A stretch of DNA of 64,000 nt, from assembly GCF_964355755.1 (NCBI RefSeq), contig NC_092671.1, positions 35,917,304 through 35,981,303 on the forward strand, written 5' to 3'. The DNA comes from Antedon mediterranea. Lineage: Eukaryota; Echinodermata; Crinoidea; Comatulida; Antedonidae. Every line of letters starts with the position of its first letter. Position 1 is the first letter of the stretch. Positions 43,701-48,655 of the stretch are shown piece after piece. Position numbers and translations under genes: made by a program. Under the pieces are notes generated by a model. The model had not been told where the DNA came from, searched no databases, and was given only the letters and a program-made list of their open reading frames with translations.

Positions 43701-45130
43701 AGAAAACAGTAAAAACACTAATTTATATAGAGATAGCAGAATAGATAAGGTTCTTGAAAAAAAAAGAAAAAGAGAAGAAGAAGATCAGCAGTTATCTTTA
43801 AATAAAAATAACAAACAGCTGAAAATATAAAGAACTTAAGGGAAGGAAGATACTGTAGTATTTTATTTCTCAATATCTGACTTTTTTGCATGATCAAATT
43901 CCATCAAACTTCAGACAAATTAGTACAAAGGCCATATTCCATGTTCACAATAAGGGTCCAATTGGTTAGGCCTCATTCGGCCAGTCTACACTTTACCTCC
44001 TGTAGATCGCCAATAGCCCTCCAATCAGCAAAACACACACATGGCAATTATGGGCAAAAAAAACTTTTGTGTGTATCCACGTAGTTGACGTTAATTTAGC
44101 GTTAATCAACAGGGATGACGTCTGACATATTACTGATGGCTAAATTTAGATTCCTTCGAGGCATAATTGATGCGATGATTTCAATTGGAGATGAAGTAGC
44201 TTCAATTTAAACTTGTCACGATTCTTGTCAAATTCCTTCACATTCGCCCGTTCGATGATATCCTTTTTTGTCGTGTAATTCCCGGAGGAGTGTTTTCTTT
44301 TCGAAAATCTGGTGATAACCAGCAGGATGATGCATGGACAGGTGGTCCAATTGTAAATAACAAGAAAAAACCTAGGATCAACCTTTCATCCTACTATGGA
44401 AGACTAGCAATTGTTCAACACATGACAAATATCAAAGCCATATGTTTCCTACAACATTAACTGTGATTCCATTGTTATATTAGGAATAAAACAAATCTTT
44501 GTTTTATAATTAACTGCCAGACTGCAGGGTTTTATATTTGAAATATTAGAAATTGTATCAATAATGTTACTGAATGTAATCAAACAAAAGGCAACAACAT
44601 TCATATCATACATATGGAACACAGACACAAATGCTCTTTACCGGAGTTCACAGCGCAACATGAAAAGAATAACCATTGATATCGGTGAGTTTTCAGGAGA
44701 GATTTGAATATTGTCCAAAATTAATGACCTATGTATTTAAAATTTGCCAATCATCATTAATTGATTTGATAATACAGCTCTTATAAATACTCCAAAATAG
44801 AATTTAATCAATACAATAACATGTTGGTATTTTGACAGTATCATAATTAACAAAGAGCCGATTTCTATAATTACTGCAATCAAGTGATAATTACTAGGAT
44901 TAGGTATTTTTACATCATGAAATTACATATTGATTGATGACATTAAGTCATATATGACTATAGCAGACACATTAAAATTAATCGCATAATCCCTTACCGT
45001 GATATGTGATCGGGTCCAATCGTCTGCGGTCACACTCCATCGCCGTGATGACGTCATCATCATCGGTTAAACCTTGTTTGATGTTGACGGATAAACTTAT
45101 AAATATCGCAATAATATATTTAATTTCCAT
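1636..45130 (-). CDS. Sema5: Semaphorin 5 (Sema5A/5B-like), 14 exons, 3'-truncated by window (gene-level entry)
   Basis: Secreted or membrane-anchored guidance cue; family members bind plexins through the sema beta-propeller. Joining the minus-strand exons 45130-44998, 39966-39864, 39405-39360, 34105-34043, 30480-30382, 30171-29958, 27054-26966, 15476-15444, 9981-9873, 6730-6673, 6145-6013, 4925-4789, 2773-2703 and 1715-1636 gives 1368 nt (456 codons) with every intron GT-AG and no stop. Residues 1 to about 20 are a signal peptide; the rest is sema domain. Diagnostic stretches are [83 protein letters not shown] and CIVEEI. The NCS-PGE-PFY and ELQS wording and the KWLNEPNFV block favour class 5 over classes 1, 3, 4 and 6. 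Five N-glycosylation sequons are visible (NLT, NAT, NDT, NWT, NCS). PSI, thrombospondin repeats and membrane span are not in the window, so class 5 is an inference from the sema domain alone. Confidence 0.93.
1716..2702 (-). other. Sema5 intron 13
   Basis: 987 nt, AT-rich. It holds one full TA-flanked MITE copy (2266-2424); otherwise I see only low-complexity A/T runs. Confidence 0.7.
2266..2424. mobile_element. MITE family 1, full copy
   Basis: Begins AAGCTCTGTCTACA and ends with the inverted match TGTAGACAGTGCTT. Both arms continue inward as ...ATCAAACT and repeated ACTACCATATTT blocks. This copy is in the orientation opposite to the one at 14180. Confidence 0.88.
2703..2773 (-). CDS. Sema5: Sema5 coding exon 13
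   Basis: 71 nt, phase 2 in, phase 1 out; acceptor TTATTTCTAG, donor GTAAAT. It encodes [20 protein letters not shown] and LGT, equivalent to the V.D.V.......YLGT strand. It was placed by the FLGT motif followed by a donor, and the phase then joins exon 14 exactly. Confidence 0.9.
3858..4157 (-). repeat. tRNA-derived SINE, minus orientation
   Basis: On the minus strand, about 4157-4085 looks tRNA-like: box A-like TGGCGCAGTATGTTGG and box B GAGGTTCGAATCC. It runs into a tRNA-unrelated body (TTGCCTCTCTCCACCCAGGT, then TGGGTACCCAGTTAGATC) and ends in a TATTATTATTATATG-like tail. The tRNA part lacks a good acceptor stem, so it is a SINE head, not a tRNA gene. It lies in Sema5 intron 12 (2774-4788), whose remainder shows nothing further. 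Confidence 0.75.
4789..4925 (-). CDS. Sema5: Sema5 coding exon 12
   Basis: 137 nt, phase 0 in, phase 2 out; acceptor GTTTTCAG, donor GTACAA. It opens with the conserved Cys (CHLKG) and contains [18 protein letters not shown] and NRPVHVE, matching ERSLQDAQ...LM.EAVQPV of Sema5. The stretch after the Cys is Lys/Arg-rich. Its first 20 bases, with the acceptor, recur at about 56360-56379. Confidence 0.93.
4977..5154. repeat. Two small foldback units, ends CCTGTTTCTGCTGCC / AACCGGTTA
   Basis: 4977-5061 is bounded by CCTGTTTC and GAAACAGG. Directly after it, CAATAACCGGTTAAATGGCA (about 5073) is inverted at about 5134-5153. The CCTGTTTCTGCTGCCAA end is the same as that of the element at 60362, so both probably belong to one family. 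Confidence 0.6.
5308..5494. mobile_element. MITE family 1, copy with internal insertion
   Basis: Starts AAGCTCTGTCTACACAAT and ends TGTATACAGAGCTT. Between the body and the right arm lies about 50 bp not seen in other copies, with an (AATA)n run. In Sema5 intron 11 (4926-6012); the rest of that intron, about 5500-6012, shows nothing recognisable beyond A-rich runs near 5850-5872. Confidence 0.82.
6013..6145 (-). CDS. Sema5: Sema5 coding exon 11
   Basis: 133 nt, phase 2 in, phase 0 out; acceptor CTTCTAG, donor GTATGT. It encodes [20 protein letters not shown] and, after a basic stretch, NNSPNFK, matching the SAVCAF(N)L..I..AF.GP blade and the PNFQ just before the next conserved cysteine. Confidence 0.95.
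6153..6236. repeat. Tandem duplication, two units of about 41 bp
   Basis: The stretch AATAAAATAAATAATCTTTA followed by TCAAATGAAAAAACATG occurs twice in direct succession, almost unchanged. It begins only a few bases from the exon 11 acceptor (6146-6147), i.e. in the branch-point and pyrimidine-tract zone of Sema5 intron 10. Confidence 0.85.
6460..6630 (+). repeat. tRNA-Leu/Ser-type SINE with (CAATT)n tail
   Basis: 6460-6546 folds like a class II tRNA: GGGAGTG pairs with CACTCC, box A is GTGGCCGAGCGGTTAAGAC and box B is GGGGTTCGAGGC. A non-tRNA body of about 60 bp and a TTCAA-type pentamer array (ending 6630) follow, typical of a SINE. The body and tail argue against a functional tRNA gene. 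In Sema5 intron 10. Confidence 0.85.
6673..6730 (-). CDS. Sema5: Sema5 coding exon 10
   Basis: 58 nt, phase 1 in, phase 2 out; acceptor TTTATAG, donor GTATGG. It completes Q (ELQ) and encodes [18 protein letters not shown], matching the LQSxF...IYGVFTTN segment. Confidence 0.93.
7225..7578. mobile_element. MITE family 2, full copy
   Basis: Starts AAAGATGTATTGTCCCC and ends with the inverted GGGGGACAATACATCTTT. The interior carries GGTCAAAGTGGATAACTATT and CATTAAAATGGCATATTCAA, which recur in the other copies. In Sema5 intron 9 (6731-9872). Confidence 0.87.
7660..7838 (-). repeat. SINE family S, minus orientation
   Basis: On the minus strand it begins AGTGGAACTGTAGCTTGGTG, has a box B-like CCAGGGTTCAATCCTGA, and ends near TCCTGTAATTGGCG. 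It shares its sequence with the copies at 9677-9868 and 21132-21440. Confidence 0.82.
8674..8812. mobile_element. MITE family 1, copy lacking the right arm
   Basis: A normal left arm (AAGCTCTGTCTACACTATC) and body, ending at about TTTTTTGTCACATCAA without the expected terminal inverted repeat. The following intron sequence to about 9676 shows no recognisable element. Confidence 0.82.
9677..9868 (-). repeat. SINE family S copy abutting the Sema5 exon 9 donor
   Basis: Minus-strand order matches the copy at 7660-7838: AGTGGAGTTGTAGTTTGG, then a box B-like CAGGGTTCAATCCTGA, then the TCCTGTAATTGACG end. The homology begins at AAGTAGTGGA, that is within intron positions +3 to +8 of the exon 9 donor GTAAGTAG. 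Confidence 0.8.
9873..9981 (-). CDS. Sema5: Sema5 coding exon 9
   Basis: 109 nt, phase 0 in, phase 1 out; acceptor CTTCCATAG, donor GTAAGT. It encodes [23 protein letters not shown] and FYFHEL. The W-T-KARLNCS-PG-PFY-NEL pattern is the closest to Sema5. A SINE begins within a few bases of the donor. Confidence 0.95.
10008..10320. mobile_element. MITE family 2, full but diverged copy
   Basis: Starts AAAGATGTGTCCTCC and ends TAGGAGACAATATATCTTTA. The interior matches the copy at 7225 (AAAATCAGACTTTGAATAGG, then CAGTTTTTGGTCAAAGTGAA). It begins 27 bp upstream of the exon 9 acceptor, in intron 8. Confidence 0.83.
10321..11445. other. Intron 8 sequence without recognisable feature
   Basis: AT-rich intron sequence. 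I see a short ACACACACAC run near 11321 and no coding, RNA or repeat signature. Confidence 0.6.
11446..11550 (-). repeat. MITE family 3, degraded fragment
   Basis: Resembles the left end of the element at 43425: TTCAAAAGCAAATTATTGAA, then AATGACAATTGGTATC, then AAAAAGCTAAACC. The similarity is clear in order but many bases differ. Confidence 0.5.
12528..12640 (+). repeat. MITE family 3, partial copy
   Basis: Contains GCACTGATGAAGGGCTAGTG, GAAAGCTCTGCTAACTTTTC and the terminal part ATCCAGCCACTGATACCCAC. The same blocks occur at 13372 and, inverted, at 43425. In Sema5 intron 8. Confidence 0.8.
13372..13540 (+). repeat. MITE family 3, copy with intact right end
   Basis: Same blocks as at 12528, plus TTGATTTAGCTTTTTGC and the end AGTAATGTGCCTTTGGATT. 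The first terminal repeat is missing. Confidence 0.82.
14180..14342. mobile_element. MITE family 1, full copy (TA flanks)
   Basis: Starts AAGCTCGGTCTACACTATC and ends TGATAGTGTAGACAGAGCTT, with TA immediately outside both ends. The body has TGATATGACATCATCATGTA and CATATATGGGCACATCAC. In intron 8; the flanking 13541-14179 and 14343-15443 show nothing else. Confidence 0.9.
15444..15476 (-). CDS. Sema5: Sema5 coding exon 8 (33-nt micro-exon)
   Basis: Only 33 nt, phase 0 at both ends; acceptor CTTTTAG after a T-rich tract, donor GTAAGA. It encodes [11 protein letters not shown], which bridges NCGK of exon 7 and NDTGG of exon 9 and matches (V/A)YSR.ARVCKND. It lies 11.5 kb from exon 7. Skipping it would keep the frame but remove a core strand. 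Confidence 0.93.
17994..18065. mobile_element. MITE family 1, right half only
   Basis: Starts within the body at TATGTCCATATATGGGCACA and ends TGATAGTGTAGACAGAGCTT. The left half is absent. Confidence 0.8.
20307..20428. mobile_element. MITE family 1, diverged short copy
   Basis: Starts AAGCTCTGTTTATACTATC and ends near TTTGATAGTGTGTAAACAG. The body is shortened but keeps CGATATGGGCACATCAC. Confidence 0.78.
21132..21440 (-). repeat. SINE family S with internal 23-bp tandem array
   Basis: The flanks match the copies at 7660 and 9677 (GCAACTCGTTAATTACAGGA on the left and AACCACCAAGCTACAGCTCC on the right). In the middle, the 23-bp unit TAGGTCAGGATTGACCTTGA(TAC) is repeated seven times from 21208 to 21368. 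An eighth partial unit at 21369 returns to the normal SINE sequence GGTCAGGATTGAACACTGGA. Confidence 0.88.
21208..21368. repeat. 23-bp tandem repeat, 7 units
   Basis: Seven head-to-tail units with a single visible base change (GATC in unit four). The array expands the part of the SINE that corresponds to the tRNA T-arm (box B) and its 3' side. Confidence 0.93.
22320..22506. mobile_element. MITE family 1, full copy with triplicated internal block
   Basis: Ends AAGCTCTGTAAACACTATC and GATAGTGTAGACAGAGCTTT. The internal block AAATATGGTAGTGATAT is present three times, against two in most copies. Confidence 0.88.
22633..23840 (+). mobile_element. Non-autonomous Helitron-like element
   Basis: Begins TCTATATATAAATTTACG directly after an A. 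It ends CCATCTAG directly before a T, fitting TC...CTRR insertion between A and T. The 3' end has a hairpin: CTAGATGGTACGC and GCGTACCATCTAG around GAGCGAAGCGA. Inside are a second hairpin (AAAATGCGA/TCGCATTTT near 22902-22926) and a diverged direct repeat (CGATTTGCCCCAGATAGG near 22820, ATGATTTGCCCCGAATAG near 23285). There is no Rep/helicase ORF. The element is visibly richer in CG dinucleotides than its surroundings. Confidence 0.75.
24092..24230. mobile_element. MITE family 1, slightly shortened copy
   Basis: Starts AAGTTCTGTCTACACTATC and ends GATGGTGTAGACAGAGCTT, with TA before the left end. Opposite orientation to the 22320 copy; the body has GGACATGATGATGTCATAT. Confidence 0.86.
26966..27054 (-). 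CDS. Sema5: Sema5 coding exon 7
   Basis: 89 nt, phase 1 in, phase 0 out; acceptor TTTTCAG, donor GTGAGT. It encodes [22 protein letters not shown] and NCGK, the FV-S..... FFFRE.AVEY.NCGK block of semaphorins. Confidence 0.96.
27104..27229. mobile_element. Small MITE, ends AAGCTTGGTTCCC
   Basis: Left AAGCTTGGTTCCCGCTACAG then ATGCAACG; right, inverted, AAGCTTGGTTCCCACTAGAA then CGCGATGCAA. TTA lies just outside each end, which would suit a 3-bp PIF/Harbinger-type duplication. It lies in Sema5 intron 6, about 50 bp upstream of the exon 7 acceptor. Confidence 0.82.
27230..28678. other. Intron 6 sequence without recognisable feature
   Basis: AT-rich. A 72-codon open frame at 27994-28212 and a 69-codon frame at 28221-28430 have no family features and are treated as chance. 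Confidence 0.55.
28679..28843. mobile_element. MITE family 1, full copy (TA flanks)
   Basis: Starts AAGCTCTGTCTACAATAAT and ends TTGATAGTGTAGACAGAGCT(T), with TA outside both ends. The rest of intron 6 (28844-29957) shows nothing recognisable. Confidence 0.88.
29958..30171 (-). CDS. Sema5: Sema5 coding exon 6
   Basis: 214 nt, phase 0 in, phase 1 out; acceptor CACACAG, donor GTAATT. Residues 149-219 include [33 protein letters not shown] and [11 protein letters not shown]. The KCPYDP...LYSGTV...RDP...LRT...WLNEP order is diagnostic of semaphorins. It contains NLT and NAT sequons. Confidence 0.96.
30212..30237 (-). mobile_element. Helitron-like 5' end fragment
   Basis: The minus strand reads TCTATATATAAATTTACGTA then AGGGCA, identical over 26 nt to 22633-22658. 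No 3' end is found nearby. Confidence 0.65.
30238..30352. mobile_element. MITE family 2, partial copy
   Basis: Contains GATATTTTGTCCCCCT at one end and, inside, CACATAATGGTTATTCACTT then TGACCAAAAACTGGATCGAA, the inverse of the family interior. The other end is missing. Confidence 0.75.
30382..30480 (-). CDS. Sema5: Sema5 coding exon 5
   Basis: 99 nt, phase 0 at both ends; acceptor TTTTTCTCAG, donor GTTTGT. It encodes 33 residues including NYIRVMLP and [12 protein letters not shown], the hallmark C-NYIRV ... CGTNAFSP-C block with its conserved cysteines. Confidence 0.95.
31185..31480 (+). repeat. Interspersed repeat, possibly SINE-like
   Basis: Starts in a TTATTATTATTCATTATTTA stretch followed by TTGCCTTTAAAGAAGATCAA and contains AGTTCCGGACCATGGACAGA. 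This wording resembles common dispersed repeats of marine invertebrates, but I see no second copy in the window, so the call rests on recall. A 63-codon open frame here (31278-31469) is treated as part of the repeat. It lies in intron 4; 30530-31180 and 31480-32142 show nothing else. Confidence 0.35.
32143..32524. mobile_element. Foldback element with long arms and 14-bp tandem core
   Basis: Arms of about 115 bp (32143-32260 and 32408-32524) are near-perfect inverted copies, beginning TATATGGAACGCCGTTTACG. The core (about 32278-32420) is roughly ten units of AAAACATTTCATTC, some with CAATTC variants. The sequence therefore reads similarly on both strands, which creates false open frames in both directions. 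In Sema5 intron 4. Confidence 0.88.
33028..33283. mobile_element. MITE family 2, diverged copy, inverse orientation
   Basis: AATGTATTGTCCCTCTGAAA at the left. Inside are GAATATGCCATTTTGATGTC and CAAAATTGCCTATTCAAAAT, and at the right CATGTTTTTTGGGGAAAATACTTTAAAG. These match the 7225 copy read on the other strand. Confidence 0.78.
34043..34105 (-). CDS. Sema5: Sema5 coding exon 4
   Basis: 63 nt, phase 0 at both ends; acceptor TTTTTTTTTCAG, donor GTAAGA. It encodes [19 protein letters not shown] plus two residues, matching the V-E-W ... C..KGK segment of semaphorins with its conserved cysteine. Confidence 0.92.
34509..35100. repeat. 63-bp perfect direct repeats flanking 466 bp
   Basis: 34509-34571 and 35038-35100 are identical over 63 bases (CAATAATTGTTATTATTTAA ... 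CAAATTACAAC). The sequence between (34572-35037) has no counterpart in the window. Confidence 0.9.
35760..35939. mobile_element. MITE family 1, compound copy with extra right arm
   Basis: AAGCTCTGTTTACACTATC at the left and TAGTGTAGACAAGCTT at 35895 complete one copy. A second right arm, AACTAGTTTGATAGTGTAGA then TAGAGCTT, ends at 35939. The left flank GTTGGCATAGTGTTCTCTTA recurs inverted just right of the first copy (35895-35913). Confidence 0.82.
38440..38614. mobile_element. MITE family 2, right part
   Basis: TGTCTGACAGACAATTTAAG, then CAGTTTTTGGTCAAAGTGAA, then TTCACGGGGACAGTATGTCTTTA. The left arm is not recognisable. Confidence 0.72.
39360..39405 (-). CDS. Sema5: Sema5 coding exon 3
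   Basis: 46 nt, phase 2 in, phase 0 out; acceptor TTTATAG, donor GTGAGA. It encodes [15 protein letters not shown], matching the NYLFRLSL...LLQ blade of Sema5. Too short to stand out as an ORF; placed by homology, phase and splice signals. Confidence 0.9.
39625..39822. repeat. Duplicated block of about 50 bp in intron 2
   Basis: 39625-39675 (TTAATTCAGGGGCAGGGGAG ... CTTCCTCTATGGAAG) and 39770-39822 (TTAATTTAGGGGGAGGGGAG ... CTTCCTCTATGGAAG) are similar direct repeats. The spacer holds TGTGGCTTGGTGGTTATGAT, resembling the head of SINE family S. Intron 2 is only 458 nt, so most of it is repeat. Confidence 0.72.
39864..39966 (-). CDS. Sema5: Sema5 coding exon 2 (start of sema beta-propeller)
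   Basis: 103 nt, phase 1 in and phase 2 out, with acceptor TTTCAG and donor GTATGT. It encodes about residues 45-79, ending HQVIVGAR, the match to the LVVGARNYLF strand of semaphorins. The arginine codon is split with exon 3. Confidence 0.9.
40130..40265 (+). repeat. Dispersed repeat, also at 56783-56855
   Basis: Shares TGTCAAAGGC...CCAAAAAGTGGTCAGGTT and CACCAACCGTACTGGTAG with the second site (TGTCAAAAAA...AATTGGTCAGGTTT, TACCAACCGTACTGGTGG). Class unknown. It starts about 160 bp upstream of the exon 2 acceptor, in intron 1. Confidence 0.6.
40896..41054. mobile_element. MITE family 1, full copy
   Basis: Starts AAGCTCTGTCCACACTATC after TA and ends TTTGATAGTGTAGACAGCT. The body is in the CCATATTT orientation. 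Confidence 0.87.
41102..41176. mobile_element. MITE family 1, 75-bp miniature copy
   Basis: Both arms are present (AAGCTCTGTCTACACTATC and TTTGATAGTGTAGACAGAGC), but the body is deleted to about 30 bp. It lies 47 bp from the full copy at 40896-41054. Confidence 0.88.
41437..41625. repeat. Perfect 38-bp inverted repeat plus two further copies of one arm
   Basis: 41437-41474 and 41487-41524 are exact inverse complements (TTAATCAATAAAATGAACAA...) with a 12-nt loop. Two diverged direct copies of the right arm follow at about 41538-41575 and 41588-41624. In Sema5 intron 1. Confidence 0.9.
42862..42988. repeat. Tandem repeat, three units of about 42 bp
   Basis: The unit (G/A)ACTTAAGCCAAAACTATTG followed by ATAAAACTATCTGAATATGC occurs three times with a few changes. 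In Sema5 intron 1. Confidence 0.85.
43397..43424. repeat. (AT)n microsatellite
   Basis: A pure AT dinucleotide run directly left of the MITE family 3 element. Confidence 0.95.
43425..43673. mobile_element. MITE family 3, full copy with long terminal inverted repeats
   Basis: Left AAATCCAAAGGCAAATTACT ... GACAATGCTGTGGGTATCAG ... CAATGGAGATACAAAA is mirrored at the right end by TTTTGTATCTCCATTGAGAT ... CACAGCATTGTC ... AGTAATTTGCCTTTGGATTT, about 75 bp per arm. The centre holds AGCCCTTCATCAGTGC. The right arm has a 6-bp TGATAC duplication. In Sema5 intron 1. Confidence 0.88.
44998..45130 (-). CDS. Sema5: Sema5 exon with initiator ATG (signal peptide)
   Basis: Codes for residues 1-44 and ends in phase 1 at a GTAAGG donor. 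The ATG sits in ACCATGG, an excellent initiation context. Residues 3-17 ([15 protein letters not shown]) form a hydrophobic signal-peptide core. An acidic DDDD patch and a first cysteine (MEC) follow, leading into the start of the sema domain. Confidence 0.85.
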
Positions 45131-45443
45131 GGTATGAAAAGGTTACCAAGAGTATCTTTTAATAAATATAAATTATATAGTAATAGTAGTTTTTGTTTAA
45201 ATATTCTTTCCTTTGTATCCTGTAGTTAATAACGCTAATAATCCATCCAAATAAAATGCAAAATATTGGTTCTCTTCAGGTGATCAGTTTTAAAATTCAA
45301 GTTGTCTTTTAGTCCTCAATGAAATGTCGTCCTTTGTTCTTCCTTGTTCTTTAAGTATGCAGGTATGTTGTACCATCTACCAAGAAAATATGTCCGGGTG
45401 ACTTAGAACTTCCAGATTACCTCCAACATCCTGGGTAGAAATT
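45131..45443 (-). other. Probable 5' UTR part of the Sema5 signal-peptide exon
   Basis: A strong acceptor (pyrimidine tract CCTTTCTTTCTTTCAG on the minus strand) ends at 45444, 313 nt upstream of the ATG, and no better acceptor is closer. The stretch is AT-rich and has at least three short upstream ORFs, each closed before the Sema5 ATG. If correct, a further non-coding exon and the promoter lie to the right, beyond 45444. The transcript structure is inferred. Confidence 0.5.
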
Positions 45444-46264
45444 CTGAAAGAAAGAAAGGTCCAATGAAACAGGTTAATCAACTTCTTACTATAATCTCCT
45501 GGTTTACCTGTACTTATACTGATCTTACGTGTCAATCTAATTTCCTCTATTTACTTTCAACCACAATTTCACCAAGTCATTGTAAATAATGCCCAGCTTT
45601 CCTCAGGGAGTATATCATACAATACTTGTCAAAACCGGCTTTGAAAATCATGTTGTCAGCTATGGTTTTGGCTTAACAAAGGTAGATAAATTGTAAAGAC
45701 AAATTTATAACCACAAGGAAAATATGCCAATGGTTACCATACTCTAAAATAAATAAACATAGACGAATAACAAATAAACAAATTAAATAAGGCAGAAAGT
45801 AATAAATTTAGAATTTAAATATTTTATAATTGATTTTAAAAAGTTTATTTTTAGTGTAGCAACAAATGTTAGGGTTTTTGTGGGTTCATATATTTAATTT
45901 TAAATATTTCATCAAAATGTTAAGTGTCAACAAACTATGGTAGTACTAATTGGAGCATGGTGCTAAAGAACCTTCTCGATTTTATCTGGTTATGCTTGTC
46001 CCTAATTTATTCTCACTTTAAGGGGGGCTTGGGGAAGCATGATAACAACTGTAGTGAAGGTTTGACAACATAATTTGAGAAAAATAAATTTTTAAGCAAG
46101 ATATTTTTTATCATGACAAATTCTTTTACACATATCTTTATCTGAGTGCCTTGAGTTGAAATCAAATGTTGAGAATGTGGTTCTTTCAGACAAGCTACAG
46201 AGTAGGCAAATGAACCCCACCCCCTCCTTTTTTCCCCCTGAAGTGCCCTTTTCAAACTAGAGAT

Positions 46265-46341
46265 CTAGTCTAGTAGGAATATCATATTATACTTTTACTG
46301 CAGTGCAGTAAAAGTATAATATGGTGTTCCTACTAGACTAG
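46265..46341. repeat. 77-bp near-perfect palindrome (hairpin)
   Basis: CTAGTCTAGTAGGAATATCA...ACTTTTACTGCA is mirrored by TGCAGTAAAAGT...TGTTCCTACTAGACTAG, with two mismatches in 38 bp and almost no loop (centre ACTGCAGTGCAGT). Confidence 0.93.
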
Positions 46342-47789
46342 CTCATTGAAGCTTTTATGAAAAAACACAAATCTCTCTCCTCCCCCTCCCCATTCCTTTT
46401 AAATTAAAGTCATTTAATTGAATTAAAGTAATTTTGGATACTTTCCAACTTAAACTTTCCATCTTATTCAATAGGAAATTTCGAGTGGGCTAATATTAAA
46501 CATAGATAATTGAGCAGTAAACGATTAAGTTATTTGCCTATTGATTAAATTTAAAAAGTTTACTTAAAGGGACTAGAGTTTTGATAAACCTGGATGGCTA
46601 AGATACCAATAGGATATACATTTACACTGGTGATTCATATTATTGGTAACTGAATCTCAGGAAGTTAATGAATGATAGCCTGAATGTTATGTACAACATT
46701 CCTGGTACAGTATACCATCAATTAGGTGCAAAAACTGCCAGGTGATCAGGACATACTGCAATGTTTCTCACAATTTTAGTGGATGGGTTGATGGATTCTT
46801 TTTATAATTCAGGACAGATTTTAATCCTAAAGCCCTTTTCACACAGACCTCTAAATATAATTATTAATATAAAATGGGGTGGGTGGTGACAATTTCAGAC
46901 GAGGTTGGCTACGGCCCTAGACCTGAGATGGTAAAAAAGTGGTGGTATACCATCTTACTAGATGGTCAAAGGGTCAAATGCATTTGCACTATCAAGGTCA
47001 CACAGGACCGCTCTCACACAGGAAGGGGTGTGACCGGCAATATTTTAAGCTTGTTTAACACAATATTACTGCAGTTTATGTGATAAAAATCTTTCTGTGT
47101 TTAATATAAATAGCATAATAATACTATTAATACCTTGGATATGATATCATACTAATCAAACAAAATTATATATATAGTATACCAACTACTTTGTATGCCA
47201 ATTACGTTATTCTACTTTAATTGGCCAATAAATATCGGAAGCTCTTTCAATGAAAGTGCTGAAAAAAAATGAGGGCAAAGGTTACAAACTGTCAAGCACC
47301 ACTTTGCGGTTTTTATAAATGAACAGGAAGTGATATCATAGGTATAAATCAAGTATTTCAAATATGATCTAAAATCTATAAAATACAATTTAAAGTTTTT
47401 TGTAGAATGAATGGTGCTATTCCAGGTCATTCATTTTATTTTTTCCTAATGTATTTAAAAAGTACAATGTACAATAAAATCTAAACATTCAGTCTTTTTC
47501 ATGCCTAGCTTACCTGGATAAACCGATAATGGCCCTTTCTTCTCGAAGAGCGAGATATAAATTGAAATGTTAAACACCCCTTTCCACAAATGGTATAGTC
47601 AATATGTAGAGATTTTGACAAATATTATCTTTTAACATAGAAGCATATAACTTTAATTGTATCCATAACAAATGCTGAGTGTACTGTACTTTCATGAAGC
47701 TCACATTTGGAACACTTTCAAGTTGAAAAAAGTATGTGGGTACTCATGCAGATACAGTGGTGGTAACACTGGCTCTTTATCAACCAATA

Positions 47790-47995
47790 TATACAGTAGC
47801 ATTCAATTAAACCTCCTTGATCAAGCATAAGTGACTAGATACTAGACTTAAAGTGTTTTAAAACTGTTAAACAACAAACTGAAATGGTAAAAGTGGATAT
47901 TTACCAACCAATAGATATCATTCAATAAAACCTCCTTGATCAACTAAAGTGTTCGTTCTAGACTTAAAGTGCACTGAAACTATAACAAACTCAGA
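47790..47995. repeat. Diverged tandem duplication, about 125-bp unit
   Basis: CATTCAATTAAACCTCCTTG ... TAGACTTAAAGTGTTTTAAA is followed by CATTCAATAAAACCTCCTTG ... TAGACTTAAAGTGCACTGAA. Confidence 0.7.
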
Positions 47996-48492
47996 TGCAA
48001 TGGTACACACTATTTGACTGGCCATTGCGAATGTTTAGACCCTTACCTAAAGTTTCTGATAAGTGCTAGATATGATGTACAATCATTGAAAATTCCATTC
48101 CGTATATTCCTCCATCCTTATGCAATAATAATTCATACCCTCGTAGGCTCCGTTCGACTACTGTACCTGTAATGTCTATTTCTATCAAAGTCGTAACAGC
48201 TCCCATCAGCTTTTCTATTACCTGTATTACATATACACTTATCAAAACTTAAAGCTTTTCCTTTCCAGTGAGTCAGACATCCTAAGCGCAAAGCATTTAT
48301 TTTATTTTAATCGAATTATCAAAAAATAACTCAATTTATGCAATGAATCTAACTATATACAGAAATAAAATATTTTTGTTTGCTAAATATTCACACATTT
48401 TAAATAGTATTAGAAAATTGATAAAAATCACTATATTAAAATACATTTTATATAATAACTACAATATGAATATTAACAGTAAAAGAAATCTA

Positions 48493-48655
48493 AAGCTCTG
48501 TCTACACACTATCAAATTAGTTTGACAAAAAAGTGTGATGTGCTCAAATATGGTAGTGATATACCCAGATATGGTAGTGATATACCCAAATATGGTAGTG
48601 ATATGACATCATCATGTCCATATATGGGCAAGTTTGATAAGTGTAGACAGAGCAT
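48493..48655. mobile_element. MITE family 1, full-length copy with shortened right arm (TA flanks)
   Basis: Starts AAGCTCTGTCTACACACTA and ends GATAAGTGTAGACAGAGCAT, with TA outside each end. The internal block is triplicated; the CACATTTTTTTGTCACAT segment near the right arm is deleted. Confidence 0.87.

Noticed and set aside
46840-47050. MITE suggested by CCCTTTTCACACAGACC and CTCTCACACAGGAAGGGG
   Set aside because: The two motifs are not clearly inverted and no flanking duplication is visible.
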